Notes: generated by a model from the letters alone, not told the origin. Positions 12,816 through 23,843 are shown, counted from the first letter of the stretch. The stretch is 64,000 bases of DNA from Limnephilus marmoratus (GCA_917880885.1 OU862916.1:53976831-54040830); one strand, 5' to 3'. Translations and numbers: made by a program.

Positions 12816-13414
12816 AGGAGGAAGAGATCGATGTCGAATCTTTGGGAGAGAAACTGGCTCCCGGAACGCGGGGGCCAGTCGTCATGCCAACCAATCCCTC
12901 CGCTATGGACCGCCACCAGCTCCAGAGAACGGTCGCCTCCGCCATGGGGGCCCGTAGCCCCCAGCCTGCCCGACCAGCGCGCCCCGCCTGCTCATCCAGG
13001 CCCCGCAAGCGCCCAAGGGACCGCTCGCCTCCCGCCCAGTCCTCTCGCTACCGCAAACGCAAGAAGATCGCCGTCGACCCCAGGAGATCCCCGGCCGAAC
13101 GCCGCTCTTTCTCCTCTCCCAACTCTGACTCGGAGGCCGACAACATCGAGAAGCGATCCCTCCACAATGACATGGAGCGACAGCGCCGTATCGGCCTGAA
13201 GAATCTGTTCGACGAGTTGAAGCGCGAAGTACCCTCCATCCGCGAGAAGGAGCGCGCCCCCAAGGTGGTGGTGCTCCGCGAGGCCGCCGCGCTGTGCACG
13301 AAGCTGCAGCGCGAGGAGCGGGAGCGCGAGCAGCTGCGCGCCCGCCAGTCCCGACTGCTGGCACGCGTGCGTCATCTGCGCCTGGACTTGGCTGCCAGGC
13401 GTCCCAACGCCTAA
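12816..13414 (+). CDS. Myc: Myc transcription factor, coding exon 3 (residues 269-467), bHLH-leucine zipper
   Basis: This exon encodes the DNA-binding and dimerisation half of Myc. The acceptor CAACAG (12815) joins the split Glu269 codon, and EEEEIDV (269-275) continues the acidic Myc motif. Arg/Lys-rich patches at 329-352 (RPRKRPR and RKRKK) fit a nuclear localisation signal. The basic region KRSLHNDMERQRR is at 381-393, with the E-box-contacting His385, Glu389 and Arg393. Helix-loop-helix follows to about 427. A zipper then has heptad positions 428, 435, 442, 449 and 456 (Leu, Glu, Leu, Leu, Leu). The stop TAA is at 13412-13414. The total of 467 residues is close to vertebrate c-Myc and shorter than Drosophila Myc. 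Third-position GC is high compared with the flanking AT-rich DNA. Confidence 0.95.
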
Positions 13415-13890
13415 GGAGAGCCCGAGGCGGGCCCCGCCCTGGGTTAAAGTTGGCGCCGGCTCTCGAGCCGCGCGCCCGGAACTTCTTCGGAACTCCGAAA
13501 GAGCTTCGGCTCGGCGTCTCATCGTTCCCTCGCTTACCACCTCTTTATGTTCGATTCTGACTCTGATTGCCGCCGGTGAATCGCTTCTCCGGTCGCGATT
13601 CGCTTTTCGCAAGGGGTAGCTTTTTCATAAACGGAGCGTGAGTAAGGGATGTTAGAAATACCAATATGTCCGAAATCCGACGCGTGTCCGGCTTTCGTTG
13701 ATATACCTCGATTTGTCTCTGAAATGTAATCGACAGTCTGTCTATCTGTAGTTTGTTGTTGAAGTGACGCGCGGTCTTTGCACAGATACAGATACCGCTC
13801 TGCTGTCGAGGAGCCCGTAACACCGCGACCGGGCGTTTGTATATCTTTAGATATAACTAGTTGTAAGAATAAAGTTAGCGCAGTTAGATT
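13415..13890 (+). other. Myc: Myc 3'UTR
   Basis: This non-coding stretch follows the Myc stop codon. It starts GC-rich and becomes AT-rich. A canonical AATAAA is at 13868-13873, followed within 30 bp by a T/G-rich tract (TGTTTTGTTGTTTAG), which fits cleavage near 13885-13895. A further AATAAA at 14140-14145 could give a longer 3'UTR. Confidence 0.6.
13868..13873 (+). terminator. Myc: Polyadenylation signal AATAAA of Myc
   Basis: This is a consensus hexamer 454 nt after the stop codon with a downstream GT-rich element. It is the first good signal after the CDS. A distal alternative lies at 14140-14145. Confidence 0.6.
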
Positions 13891-13899
13891 ATCATGTTT

Positions 13900-16800
13900 T
13901 GTTGTTTAGTTTATTAGAGCGATTGCCCATAGAGGAAAGGCCATCATATATGTTTTTCGGCCGTGGAAAATTGTTTATTTTATGTTTCCGGTTTCATATT
14001 CAGGCTGTTACGTGTAAATAGAAAATGGTGGTGATATTGATTGATGATAATTCGATATGCTTAACGTTAAGTTTCATTAATGCTTTTTATATTTATAATG
14101 ATATAATATAATAGCTTTTACGCGATAAGTATAATCTTTAATAAAATCATGTTTTAGCTGTCAAAGAGTTGAAATGTTCGGATTCGCCAAAGATTGAAGG
14201 CCCTGAATATTTCTCTCTCATGCAGAGTACAGAATACAGTTCTGTACCTATAGCATTGAAGCGGCCTTCGGTGGTGATTCTCTTCGTTCTTCCCAAATAA
14301 TTCATGTTCCTAGATTTCAACGTTTCAAACGTATTTTATACTGGAAATAATAAATATGTTTATTTTTACACTTTTTTACAATCGTTCTTAGAGAATTCAG
14401 AGACATTGTCGGATGCCGCTTTGCCATCAAACATAATCATTTATATGTACGAGTAAGTTAAGATTTGATGGAATCTTTTTATTGATAGTTACTTATTATC
14501 CTATTATCTTAGGATAGCTTCACCTTTACATTATGTGTAACTGTTGTCTCGTTTACACAACTGCATTTTAACCAAGGTGAAAAATGTTTCATCTCATTTT
14601 CTTCCAGAATATACCATTCTGGCATTAATTGTAAATTGTCGCATGCGAATACAATACGTTGCATACACGCCCTTCATTGGTCGTATATACATATATATTT
14701 ATGTTCGTATTCGTGAAATTATTGTTCGGATTTCCACTCGTGTATGTAATGTTTTCTGACAACCAATGCAATGTTTTATTCATGTATAAACTATGTAAAG
14801 ATTTGGATCTTATAGAGTTCTGTTGTTTATTTGGTACGCTGGCTAGGTATGGCTAGGTAAGGGCTAGATGATATATAATGCAGGTGGTGGCTATAGTGAG
14901 GCTGGTGGGCCGCGCCGCGCCGCTAGTAACTTGCGCGTGACCACTTTATACTATTGTACTCGTAGTAACCGCAGTTCGGGGAGATGTTAGCGCAGTGGGA
15001 TTTGTCACTTTCGCCGTTGATAGATAACGTTTTGTGCGGAATGTGCCTTGTGATGACAGATGTTTAAAAATAGAATTTTATATACGCAAACAAATTAAAT
15101 ATATTTTAATTTACTGTTAAGAAACTTACCCACAAAAAATGTATTGTGTATAATTAAAATTATCGAAACCGTATCTTTGACTTCCAATAGAAATACAAAT
15201 ACAACAAGTAACAAACACTATAATGTAAACAGTGGGCAACGGACGCGAGACAGGATAACTTGGCGACAAATTGAAAGGAAGAGCCTAAGGTGACGGCCGA
15301 CTGAAGAAAGTGGTTATTTTATCTTTTTATGTTTTTTTTTATGTATTTCTTCAGTCGGTCACTATTTGAGCCAATGTATACAAAAATGGCGTAGATTTAT
15401 ATCGTAGAAATAGTCTCTTGAGTTATGTAGCTTTTTATATGAAAATTTTAGTTACTTTTAGAAATACTAGGGAGAATTAGTCTATTCTCGAATATTGTAC
15501 CTGCATTTAATTTTGACAACAATTTTGTTATTATCATGTTAGTTATTTAATTATAGGAAGAAAAGATCCTTTACTGCGATTTAGGCGAGCCTTTTCTATA
15601 ATTTCGTTTTAGATTTGATCAACGAGAGGTTGGTTCAATCGTGTATCTCTTTCGACGGCCATTGAATAATCATAACTGAACTTTGGGAATACAAGGCACA
15701 TATCCAGCACTGCCGACTAGAGTAATGATATCAAATAAGAAATGTCGCTTTATTATTTTACGATACATTTGTTTTATGATTTACATGGTTATCTGGATTG
15801 TTCGGCTTTCTCATCTGTGTTGAGTGTTGAGTCACCTGCCACTGTCACGTCACTGTCGATATCCTAATACGGACAGTTGGTTTATTTTCTAGCTGAGGCT
15901 CAATCAAGTGTTTTGTACTTACATGTTATGTTTATCTTTAATTGAAATGAGAGGTTTTTTGGTTTTGTTCCTTAATTATGTGTATGATGATTTAAGTTTA
16001 CCAATTAAAAACATACAACAATAATTATACTTTTTTTGTCACTGCCGTTTTCCCCCCTTTTCCCAATGACAAAGTATTCACAATGAGGATATCGTAAGTA
16101 TGAAAAAAACACGATGGTAAAGAAGGAGGCAGAGCAACACGCGTTTTTAATCCAAAAGTCAAACAACATACAAGGTGTCCGGGGGTGAAGTGCACAACTT
16201 CGAGAGGTGACAAGTAAAAAGTATAACTAACTTTTTCTCGAAATTCCAACATCGTAAGGTAGTTTTCGAGTTTTCATTTAAAAATATAGTTTATATACTG
16301 CTATCATCATGTAGTCACCTCCGGAAATTAGTTCACTTGACCCCCGAACGTATAATATGAACACGGAATTTTCAATTTGCCAAAAAGAAGAAAAATAAAT
16401 CTTGGAAGACTTGACAATTTAGGTACCTACTACCAACATGATAAGATGGACTAAGCATCGCACACATCATGGAATGCTGGAAGTAAGAAAAAACCTGATT
16501 ATATCTTTTCGCGTTGCGAAACTGAACTGTTATCACCAAATGCAAAAAAAAACATTTTTAGCTATGACCCCAATATTAAATAAGGTTTTTTCAGCGACCC
16601 CAGAAGAAAAAAAAGTTAAATTTATATGGTTTACGAAGTTTCGTCAAGATTCTAAATAATAAGAGAGGTGACAGGAAAACATGTATTTTCAATATTTTTG
16701 AAATCAAATGCGTAATTAGTATCTACAGCATTCGGTTGAGTTTGGTGACCCGCGACCGCCGGGTTGCGGACTGCTACTCTGTGGGGTATAGATTCACCAA

Positions 16801-17700
16801 TTTCCCTCTTGTACCGCCTATCGCGATCGCTAGTTTTCGGGGACTTTTTAGGCCCGTGGTTTCCGGACACCGTGTACCTACCTATAAATTCCCATCCGAG
16901 CGCAATTTCTACTGAAGGATTTCGCAATACTTATAAAATGACTGTTGAATCTAACAAAACATTGAAAACCTTACAAAAATTAAAGTACCTTTATTTTCAG
17001 ACCAATATTTTTTATGCCATTAATGAGTAAATATCCCCGGCAAATAAATACTCAGAATTACACTCCAGAGGAATCCGATAATAGTAACATTTGGATGAAT
17101 TGTACAGCGTCATTTTTGCTGAGAATCGCTTCAGAGCGCAGTACAATTTTTTTCAAGGCTCTATCCTACTACTAACTACAGATAATCTATTATAATTATT
17201 GCAGATTGCAATGATCGCATCCACCAGCTCATCAATCAGTAACATAAAAAACTGCAATAAGTATCACCAGTGAGCGTGATGCTGTATAAAAAATAAAGTA
17301 CTTTTATTTATATTTTGCTCGGGTAAATAATATAATAGATATTATATAAATCTTGGTACGAGTTTTGGTGTAGTAATTGATAATAATAATACTTATGAAT
17401 GAATGTTACATACTTATATTGTAAACATATATCCTTGGTTGATGCATATAACCATAGTAAATATTTTCTATTTTCTGAGTCTCGATAGAAATTTAAAAAC
17501 AATTCATTGTTGACAAAAATGTGGTCCTCAAAAAATTACGTATATTTGTAGTTGTTGTCGCTTATAGACGGCAATAAAATAGTAGTCCTTATCTGATAAT
17601 GTTTTTTGTACTCGCAATCTGATCAGGGTCAAACATAACATCGTATTATTATTATCACTCAGTATTCTCAGTAGGTACTTCGTTAGTACCTACCCCTCAG
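13900..17700. other. Intergenic region between Myc and the TRIT1-like exon
   Basis: This is AT-rich sequence with no recognisable coding region; the ORFs of 60-90 codons here have no familiar motif. A compact GC-rich patch (GGGCCGCGCCGCGCCGC) lies near 14905-14925. A 73-bp hairpin is at 15290-15362. A more GC-balanced 190-bp stretch around 16740-16920 is open on both strands but unrecognised. Confidence 0.5.
15290..15362. repeat. Short hairpin (inverted repeat)
   Basis: The arms GTGACGGCCGACTGAAGAAA (15290-15309) and TTTCTTCAGTCGGTCAC (15346-15362) pair apart from three extra bases in the left arm. They enclose a T-rich loop of about 36 bp. It could be a very small MITE or a structured RNA. 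Nothing else identifies it. Confidence 0.45.
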
Positions 17701-17791
17701 CATTATGACTACAGACTAGAGCGCGGTGAAAAAATATTATGTTGGCTATCCTGACCGCCGTGAAGTTAGCACCGCTAGTTTGACGTTTAAA

Positions 17792-17932
17792 ATGGCCATG
17801 AGTAGAGTTTGTTTTTCGCCGCGTGTTCCTTTAATAATAATATTCGGTGCTACGGGCACCGGAAAAACTAAATTATCATTGGAATTGGCAGAGCGATATA
17901 AAACTGAGATAATTAGTGCAGATTCAATGCAG
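17792..17932 (+). CDS. TRIT1: tRNA dimethylallyltransferase (MiaA/TRIT1 family), first coding exon only
   Basis: This enzyme adds a dimethylallyl group to A37 of certain tRNAs, in mitochondria and cytosol in animals. The 47 visible residues start at ATG 17792 in a good context (TTTAAAATGG) after an in-frame TAG at 17717. They contain a hydrophobic strand (PLIIIF), the P-loop GATGTGKT at residues 19-26, and EIISADSMQ at 39-47. That last motif is the strongly conserved element after the P-loop in this family, normally followed by VYKGLD. The exon ends exactly there, at donor CAG/GTCAGT (17932/17933). The frame runs on for about 20 unrelated residues into the intron. No second exon beginning with the expected VY codons was found in the repeat-filled DNA to the right, so the gene is partial as seen. 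Identification rests on one exon. Confidence 0.8.
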
Positions 17933-19560
17933 GTCAGTACGATTTTCAAGTCTTTGCCGGTTCAAATAAGTGTAAACATAACCTGTTTTCATGGGTAATG
18001 TTTTGATGTATTCCAATGATCAAAATGTTATCACACATGTAAACAAACCGGCTTAATCAATAGATGAGATAATTTTGAACGCTCCAAAGGGTTAAGCAGA
18101 TATTTATTACTTATGTATTTTATTTCCGATATCCTTTTTTTATTATTTTAGGTAAGATTTTTTTTCAATTCGGATTTATTGAAGTAATCCCCTGTGGAAT
18201 CATAATACAAAATGATAGGTATTTAGTATAATAAACAGTTATCTAATAAATAACGGTCCTGGTAAAGTATGTCTAAAATTTTATGAAAAAAAATCGAAAA
18301 TATAAATTATTACTCGAAAAAACATTACATATTTTGAAGATATTGCCAAGAGAAAAATGCATAATTATATAAATATGTGGCATTCTACTCAGGTACCTAT
18401 AACTGCCTACATAACACACATACTCGTAAGTACCTACCTATTTAGAAAAATATATTATCTTCACCTTATAAGTCTGTCAATAAAGAGTAGAAAATATAAA
18501 AACTTGAACTACTAAATTTGTAGACTGGCAACACCAATTTAACTGTCAAATATTTTTTTGAAGTGCAATGACACTGAATGTATAGAACACAGTAAACCAC
18601 ATTAAAAAAAACATTTTTTCTTCATTTCGTAAAATTAATTAAAAGGTAATTTATAAAGCGATTTGCTTTAATTTAATTTGACATAAATTTGAATTTAACA
18701 GTAGATAGAAAGGACGAATCACTGATGGTGAGTTTAGTAACACTACTTTTAGATCTGAATGAGTTAAATATATTCAGATCTAAAATTAGAGACATGATCT
18801 AAAGCCCAGGCAACGCTAGATACTTTATCTAGTATTAAATAAATGTTAGCAATTTCTAAACTGTGCTTTATACTTTATTACGTTATAGTTATTCTTCATT
18901 ATGTTAACACAAAATTGCAAAGGTATAATAATAATATTCTACCTATACGCAATTCTAATTTTGAGATCGGCGGGTATCTATACTGCAATGAAAAAATATT
19001 TATTCCACTATTATGCCTTTTTAATTTTTTATAAAAATGTAGGTTACACAGCTTTACTTTAACACCATGAGTTATGTGTTTAGTATTGCCATTTGAACAA
19101 CAGTGGCGCCCTCATATATTTTCTACTCTTATTTGACAAACTGTACCTTACCTTATTCATTTTAAAATAAAATCACGTCACAGTGCACACTGCAGTGGTT
19201 TAATATATGTACCTAGGTAGGTACCATCGAAAATGCAAGTTTTTTTGGTTCCATTTAATATAAGTTTTTAACGCTGTTTTTATACTGCCTTCGCTTTTTT
19301 AATGCAGTTTTCGTAGTCCCACTTTGTATAAAATAAGTACGTATTATACATTTTTTAAATTGGCATTTGTTTAGAAGTGCATCAACCCTATGTACAGATC
19401 CATACACTTTACTTAGCAGTCAGTGGAGTTGCCGCTAAATATATTGAGGACACCAATGCAAAATAATATCCCTGGGTTATTTGAATATTCTCATTTAATT
19501 TAGAGGCTTAACAGCAATAACTACCTACATTGAAGTTTGTGAAGTGGGAATGCTTGTCTT
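17933..19560. other. AT-rich non-coding DNA after the TRIT1 exon
   Basis: This is probably TRIT1 intron 1 if the gene continues. I see no exon in it. It contains a 14-bp perfect inverted repeat (TTTTAGATCTGAAT at 18747-18760 and its complement at 18772-18785). It also holds a degenerate Helitron 3' end at 18802-18832 and GTAGGTACC-type simple sequence near 19210-19230. Confidence 0.4.
18802..18832 (+). mobile_element. Degenerate Helitron 3' terminus
   Basis: GCCCAGGCAACGCTAGATAC followed by CTAG at 18829-18832 and a host T. It resembles the lepidopteran Helitron 3' end (GCCCGGGCAACGCCGGG-type hairpin, then CTAG-T). The hairpin is decayed here. No 5' TC end was identified. Confidence 0.4.
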
Positions 19561-19567
19561 TCTTTTA

Positions 19568-19632
19568 ATTAACTAACTAACTAACCATCACGCTGTTTCT
19601 CCGCAGTGGTAGGAAGGCAGAGAGGACGGGCC
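19568..19632 (-). mobile_element. 3' end of a LINE copy, downstream part, split by a foldback element
   Basis: Read on the minus strand this is the last part of the same LINE family as the copy at 21.5-23.1 kb. It includes the codons near CGETA, the stop, and the GTTA-repeat tail (TAACTAACTAACTAACC on the + strand at about 19570-19586). The matching upstream part is at 20613-20704. The two were one piece before the 980-bp element between them inserted. Confidence 0.75.
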
Positions 19633-20612
19633 GCGTATTTCCTTTTCCGTGTTCAATAAGAGGCAACCATGCCTCGAAATCAACACGGGTTTGTAACGCC
19701 ATTTCACCTCCAAAACCGCGTTCAGTAGAAGGCAAGTGGCATCCAACTGTACACGGGTTTGTAACGCCCATTCTTTTTCCAAAACCGTGTTCGATACGAG
19801 GCAAGCGTCCTCCAAACGTGATTATAACATAAAAAAGGAAGTGTGTGCATACACGTACAATATAATGGATGGGCAATAAAATGCAAACAGCCTTACTAAT
19901 AAAATGAAAAACACCTACAAATATAAAAAAAGTAAGTTGGTATAATATAAAAAATATTTTGTTTTATATTTTTTAATTCTTATTCATTTTCTGGTAAAAG
20001 TGAATTTAGTCCACTTCACGGATAATACGGAATGTTCGTGTTGTAGAAATTCAATGCACGGATAATACGGAATATTCATTTTTCAACTAATAGACAATCA
20101 AATATGACATTTGTCGGAAGTACCAATCTTATAAAATAAATTCTCGTCAAAATAAAAACTTAAAAGTACCTACTTCGAATTATTGGGTTGAGGTTCAAAC
20201 TACGAAAGCTGCATGTCACCATAATTTAGATATACATTCCAGGTTTTTAATGGTTTGTTTGACAAAACAGGGTTTGTCTAGCGGTTATGTGTAATTATTC
20301 GAATGCATTTCTTTTCCATGTTCTGCTGTTATAAATACAGGTACAAACTTGTCAATAATGCATTCACTTAATATCATGAACAAATTATTATTTTATATGG
20401 CAATAATATTTTTTATGTTTTATGCACCGCCGAGGATGCGTGCCTCGTACTGAACACGGGTTTGAAAAGAGAATTGGCGTTACAAACCCGTGCACAATTG
20501 GATGCCGCTTGCCTTCTATTGATCACGGGTTTGGAAGATGAAATAGCGTTACAAATCCGTGTTGATTTCGAGGCGCGGTTGCCTCGTATTGAACACGGAA
20601 AAGGAAATACGC
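19633..20612. mobile_element. Foldback-type transposon with minisatellite terminal repeats and 9-bp target duplication
   Basis: The outermost 19 bp are perfect inverted repeats (GCGTATTTCCTTTTCCGTG). They extend as about 188-bp imperfect terminal inverted repeats (19633-19820 and 20427-20612). Each arm is built from units of 69 bp, each holding a CACGGGTTTG...CAAACCCGTG inverted pair. The element is flanked by GGACGGGCC on both sides (19624-19632 and 20613-20621), and the uninterrupted LINE has one copy there (22.9-23.1 kb family member). A 9-bp duplication and repetitive terminal arms are typical of Foldback/Mutator-like elements. The roughly 600-bp centre is AT-rich with no transposase, so it is non-autonomous. 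Confidence 0.8.
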
Positions 20613-20704
20613 GGACGGGCCGCCAAACAACTCGGTCTTGGCGTACACTCTTTGCCTCACTCATATTCTTACGTCGTCTCATACATACTCTTCTATTATT
20701 CTGA
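20613..20704 (-). mobile_element. 3' end of a LINE copy, upstream part, split by a foldback element
   Basis: On the minus strand this encodes the LINE C-terminal motif with NMSEAKSV-RQDRVVWR, nearly identical to NVSEAKSVCQDRVVWR at the end of the LINE at 21.5-23.1 kb. Its sequence continues across the foldback insertion at 19568-19632. It is a 5'-truncated, dead copy. Confidence 0.75.
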
Positions 20705-21497
20705 CTTTTGTTTATTCTGACTCAAGTTTCTGATTCACTTGATCGTGCCATGTCTTCCTCGGGCGTCCCCGACTTCTTCTACCATACACATTTGCGTCAT
20801 ATATTCTTCTCACACTACTTTCTTCGTTCATTCTTCTTTTAATAAAAATAAATAAAATTAACCGGCCGTATTTTTTTCTGGGCTCAAATTAAGAGAGTCG
20901 TGTTCTGTTTGTGGTTGCTGAAGAATCAAAAATAATTCTGGGTCTTATTTCACCTATAAAAATTGATGCTTTTCATTGTTTTTAAGATCTCCAAAAAATA
21001 TGTTCACATTGAACAATAAAAAAATGGATATTTTACAAGTCGTTTGGCCTTAGGTCGTTACTGGAAGGTTGTATGGGTCCTTAGTCCCTAACAAGAATTA
21101 AAACGATTCGTTTGTAATAATATTAACATTGAGCGATTTCGGAGAAATTTTTAACCTTTCTTATAAACATCAAAGTCATAAATTATACGTGAATTAATAT
21201 AACGTACAAACTCTTTGTTCAGGGAAATTGGTAACGGAGATTAAATAATGTTCAGTTTAAATGCCTATATAATATTTGTGAAAATCTTTAAAATAAGCTT
21301 CTTGTCTCTAGTTTATTTTCGTCTCTTCTTGTCTCTTCTCGTCTTTTCTTATATCTTCTCGTCTCTTCACTGCTATTCTTGGCTCTTCGTGGCTTTTCTT
21401 GTCTCTTCAGGCTCAGGCGACAAAAAAATATACATGTATATATTTCATTTATTGTCGCTGCCTAGAACTTTCGACTAGCACAATAACCGCCTGTACG

Positions 21498-23107
21498 TTC
21501 TTTTAGATTTATTATGTAATGATTTTGCATACGATGAAATAAAAAAATCGATAAAATGCATGAAGAATGGTAAGGCTGTTGGTTTCGACAATATTGCTGC
21601 CGAATACTTTAAAGGAGATAGTCATATTATTCTCACGTGGTTGTGCAAACTTTTTAACCAGTGTTTAGAGGAGGGTTACACGCCATTAGATTGGAGAAGG
21701 GCTGTAATCATGCCGTTATACAAAGGTAAAAGGTCACGTATGGATTGTGGGAATCATAGGGCTATTAGCCTGCTAAGTTCAGTCGGCAAGCTGTACGGAA
21801 GAATATTGATTGAAAGGGTAAGAATGGAAACAAAGGATAAAATATGGGATGTGCAAGGTGCCTTTATGAGTGGAAGGGGATGCATGGACCAGATTTTCTC
21901 CTTGCGTATGCTCACTGAGAAGTTTCTGGCGAAAAACCAGAAACTTTTCTGCGCTTTTGTAGATCTACAAAAAGCATACGACCGAGTCGACAGGAAAAAG
22001 TTATGGAAGGTGTTGTCCAAGTATGGAGTGAATACAAATCTCATACAGGCAATTGCATCTCTGTACGAGGGAAGCGTTGCGTGTGTTAGGGTGAACGGTG
22101 TTTTTACGGGGTGGTTTGACATCACAAAAGGTGTCAAGCAAGGCTGCGTAATGTCACCATGGTTATTCAATCTATACATGGATAATTGTATGCAAGAATT
22201 GAAAGAGGTGGGATTGGGCGCGAAATTGGGTAATCTGAAAGTATGTTGCCTGTTGTATGCTGATGATGCGGTGCTGATTTCTAATACTATGGAAGATCTA
22301 CAGTCTCTCGTATCAAGGATGAATGAAGTATGTATGGAGAATGAGTTAATGATGAATGTAAGTAAGTCTAAAGTCATGGTGTTTGAAAGAGAGAGTACGA
22401 AAACAGTATGCAACATAGTTGTGAATGATGAATACTTGGAGCAGGTGGATGAGTTTGTGTATCTGGGTAGTGTGTTTACGAGAGATGGGAAGGCTGATAG
22501 AGATATTGAAAGAAGGGTGAATGCCGGTAACTCCATTAATGGTGGACTGAATGCCGTTGGCGCTAATAAAAAACTGTCAAAAGAAGCGAAGCTAGCAGTC
22601 CACAATGGAGTCCTGGTACCTACCCTGATGTATGGCAGTGAGGCATGGAACTGGCAGAGGAAGGATGAAAGTAAGCTGAATGCTGTTGAAATGAGATCCC
22701 TGAGACGTATGTGTGTTAAAACAATGTATGATCGTGTGAGAAATGTGGATATCCGCAAAGAATGTAAGGCTGATGTAAGCATAATGAGTAAGATTCAGAA
22801 AGGGACCCTCAGATGGTTTGGGCATGTAGAACGAATGAACGAAGAAAGTAGTGTAAGAAGAATATACGACGCGAATGTGAATGGTAGAAGAAGTCGGGGA
22901 CGCCCGAGGAAGACGTGGCACGATCAAGTGAATCAAATACTTGAGTCGGGCCATGTCAAAAGTCAGAACAATAGAAGAGAATGTATGAGACGATGTATGA
23001 ATGTTAGTGAGGCAAAGAGTGTGTGCCAAGACCGAGTTGTTTGGCGGTCCGTCCTCTCTGCCTACCCCTGCGGGGAAACGGCGTGATGGTTAGTTAGTTA
23101 GTTAGTT
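21498..23107 (+). mobile_element. 5'-truncated non-LTR retrotransposon (LINE) with GTTA-repeat tail
   Basis: The element keeps only the 3' part of a LINE: a reverse transcriptase ORF open to its stop at 23086, a short 3' region and a tail of GTTA repeats ending near 23107. RT homology begins before the first ATG (DEIKKSIKCMKNGKA frame from about 21510), so the break is at about 21500. Other pieces of the same family lie at 19568-19632/20613-20704 (minus) and 34872-35384 (plus). Confidence 0.85.
21560..23086 (+). CDS. LINE reverse transcriptase fragment (508 aa from first ATG)
   Basis: This RNA-dependent DNA polymerase would copy LINE RNA at the target site. RT motifs are in order: NGKAVGFDNI (residues 3-12), YKGKRSRMDCGNHRAISLLS (about 54-73), FVDLQKAYDRVD with a catalytic Asp (about 135-146), GVKQGCVMSPWLFNLYMD (about 193-210), and the catalytic YADDAVLI (about 233-240). 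The C-terminal third has MYGSEAWNW, LRWFGHVERM and GRRSRGRPRKTWHD, a connector common in insect LINEs. The apurinic endonuclease domain is missing because of 5' truncation. The reading frame is intact, so insertion may be fairly recent. Clade assignment (RTE-like or another) is unresolved. Confidence 0.85.
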   Translation: MKNGKAVGFDNIAAEYFKGDSHIILTWLCKLFNQCLEEGYTPLDWRRAVIMPLYKGKRSRMDCGNHRAISLLSSVGKLYGRILIERVRMETKDKIWDVQGAFMSGRGCMDQIFSLRMLTEKFLAKNQKLFCAFVDLQKAYDRVDRKKLWKVLSKYGVNTNLIQAIASLYEGSVACVRVNGVFTGWFDITKGVKQGCVMSPWLFNLYMDNCMQELKEVGLGAKLGNLKVCCLLYADDAVLISNTMEDLQSLVSRMNEVCMENELMMNVSKSKVMVFERESTKTVCNIVVNDEYLEQVDEFVYLGSVFTRDGKADRDIERRVNAGNSINGGLNAVGANKKLSKEAKLAVHNGVLVPTLMYGSEAWNWQRKDESKLNAVEMRSLRRMCVKTMYDRVRNVDIRKECKADVSIMSKIQKGTLRWFGHVERMNEESSVRRIYDANVNGRRSRGRPRKTWHDQVNQILESGHVKSQNNRRECMRRCMNVSEAKSVCQDRVVWRSVLSAYPCGETA

Positions 23108-23184
23108 GACATTTTTTCACTAGCCCATAGTGATTTGTAAATAGGCGTTCTCTTTGTTTTTGTGGACGAAATTAATGTTGGATA

Positions 23185-23843
23185 TACAACGTGTCCCAAA
23201 ATTCAACGATAAGCGGGCACCAGTGGGTGGGCCTGCTCATGACTCCTCGAGAAAAAATAGAAAAAAATGTTTCTCAATTTTTTTAATGCACAAAAAAAAA
23301 ATTTTACTCTGTTGAAAATTGACACCTCTTAAGATATTTTTAACTACCATGACCACAATTTTTCAAATATTTCTGTTTTTTTTTAAAAATATTTTTTTTT
23401 GTGACTAGTTTTCCTAGAGTACTATACCATTTTGGAATCTTGATTAGATGCGTTAACTTTTAAAACAACTTACCATAGTGGTGTCTGTACTTTTTTTTTA
23501 CATCACGATTAGTGAAAGTGAACTGAAAATAAAAATCTTTCATAATTTTTGGAAAAACGATAATTTTGATTGGTTTTTGTGTAAAAACTAAAGGCATTCA
23601 TGGGTTTTTAGGGCTTGTGGTGGATAGCCGTGCTACTTAGATTACCGATACAAAAAACTATCAGAAATATTGGAAAAATTGTGGTCATGGTAGTTAAAAA
23701 TATCTTAAGAGGTTTCAATTTTCAAAGGATTTCAATTTTTTTGTACATTAAAAAAAAAATTGAGAAATATTTTTTTATCGAGGAGTCATGAGCAGGCCCA
23801 ACCACTGGTGGCCGCTTATCGTTGAATTTTGGGACACGTTGTA
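23185..23843. mobile_element. MITE with long terminal inverted repeats and TA target site
   Basis: The ends are TACAACGTGTCCCAAAATTC (from 23185) and its complement ending at 23843, each preceded or followed by TA (23183-23184, 23844-23845). Similarity of the two arms extends inward about 190 bp, including ACTACCATGACCACAATTTT. The core is AT-rich and non-coding. The TA duplication suggests a Tc1/mariner-like or other TA-targeting transposase acting in trans. Confidence 0.75.

Noticed and set aside
12903..13612. Minus-strand ORFs of 150-206 codons opposite Myc exon 3
   Set aside because: They are antisense shadows of the GC-rich Myc exon without any recognised domain.
16652..17030. Overlapping ORFs on both strands in a GC-balanced stretch as a host exon
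   Set aside because: No recognised domain and no clear pair of splice sites on either strand.
18152..18190. Second exon of TRIT1 after the acceptor-like TTATTTTAG at about 18151
   Set aside because: The translation (VRFFF then a stop) does not match the expected VYKGLD continuation.
21754..23029. Minus-strand ORFs opposite the LINE reverse transcriptase
   Set aside because: Shadow frames of the RT coding sequence; the + strand carries all catalytic motifs.
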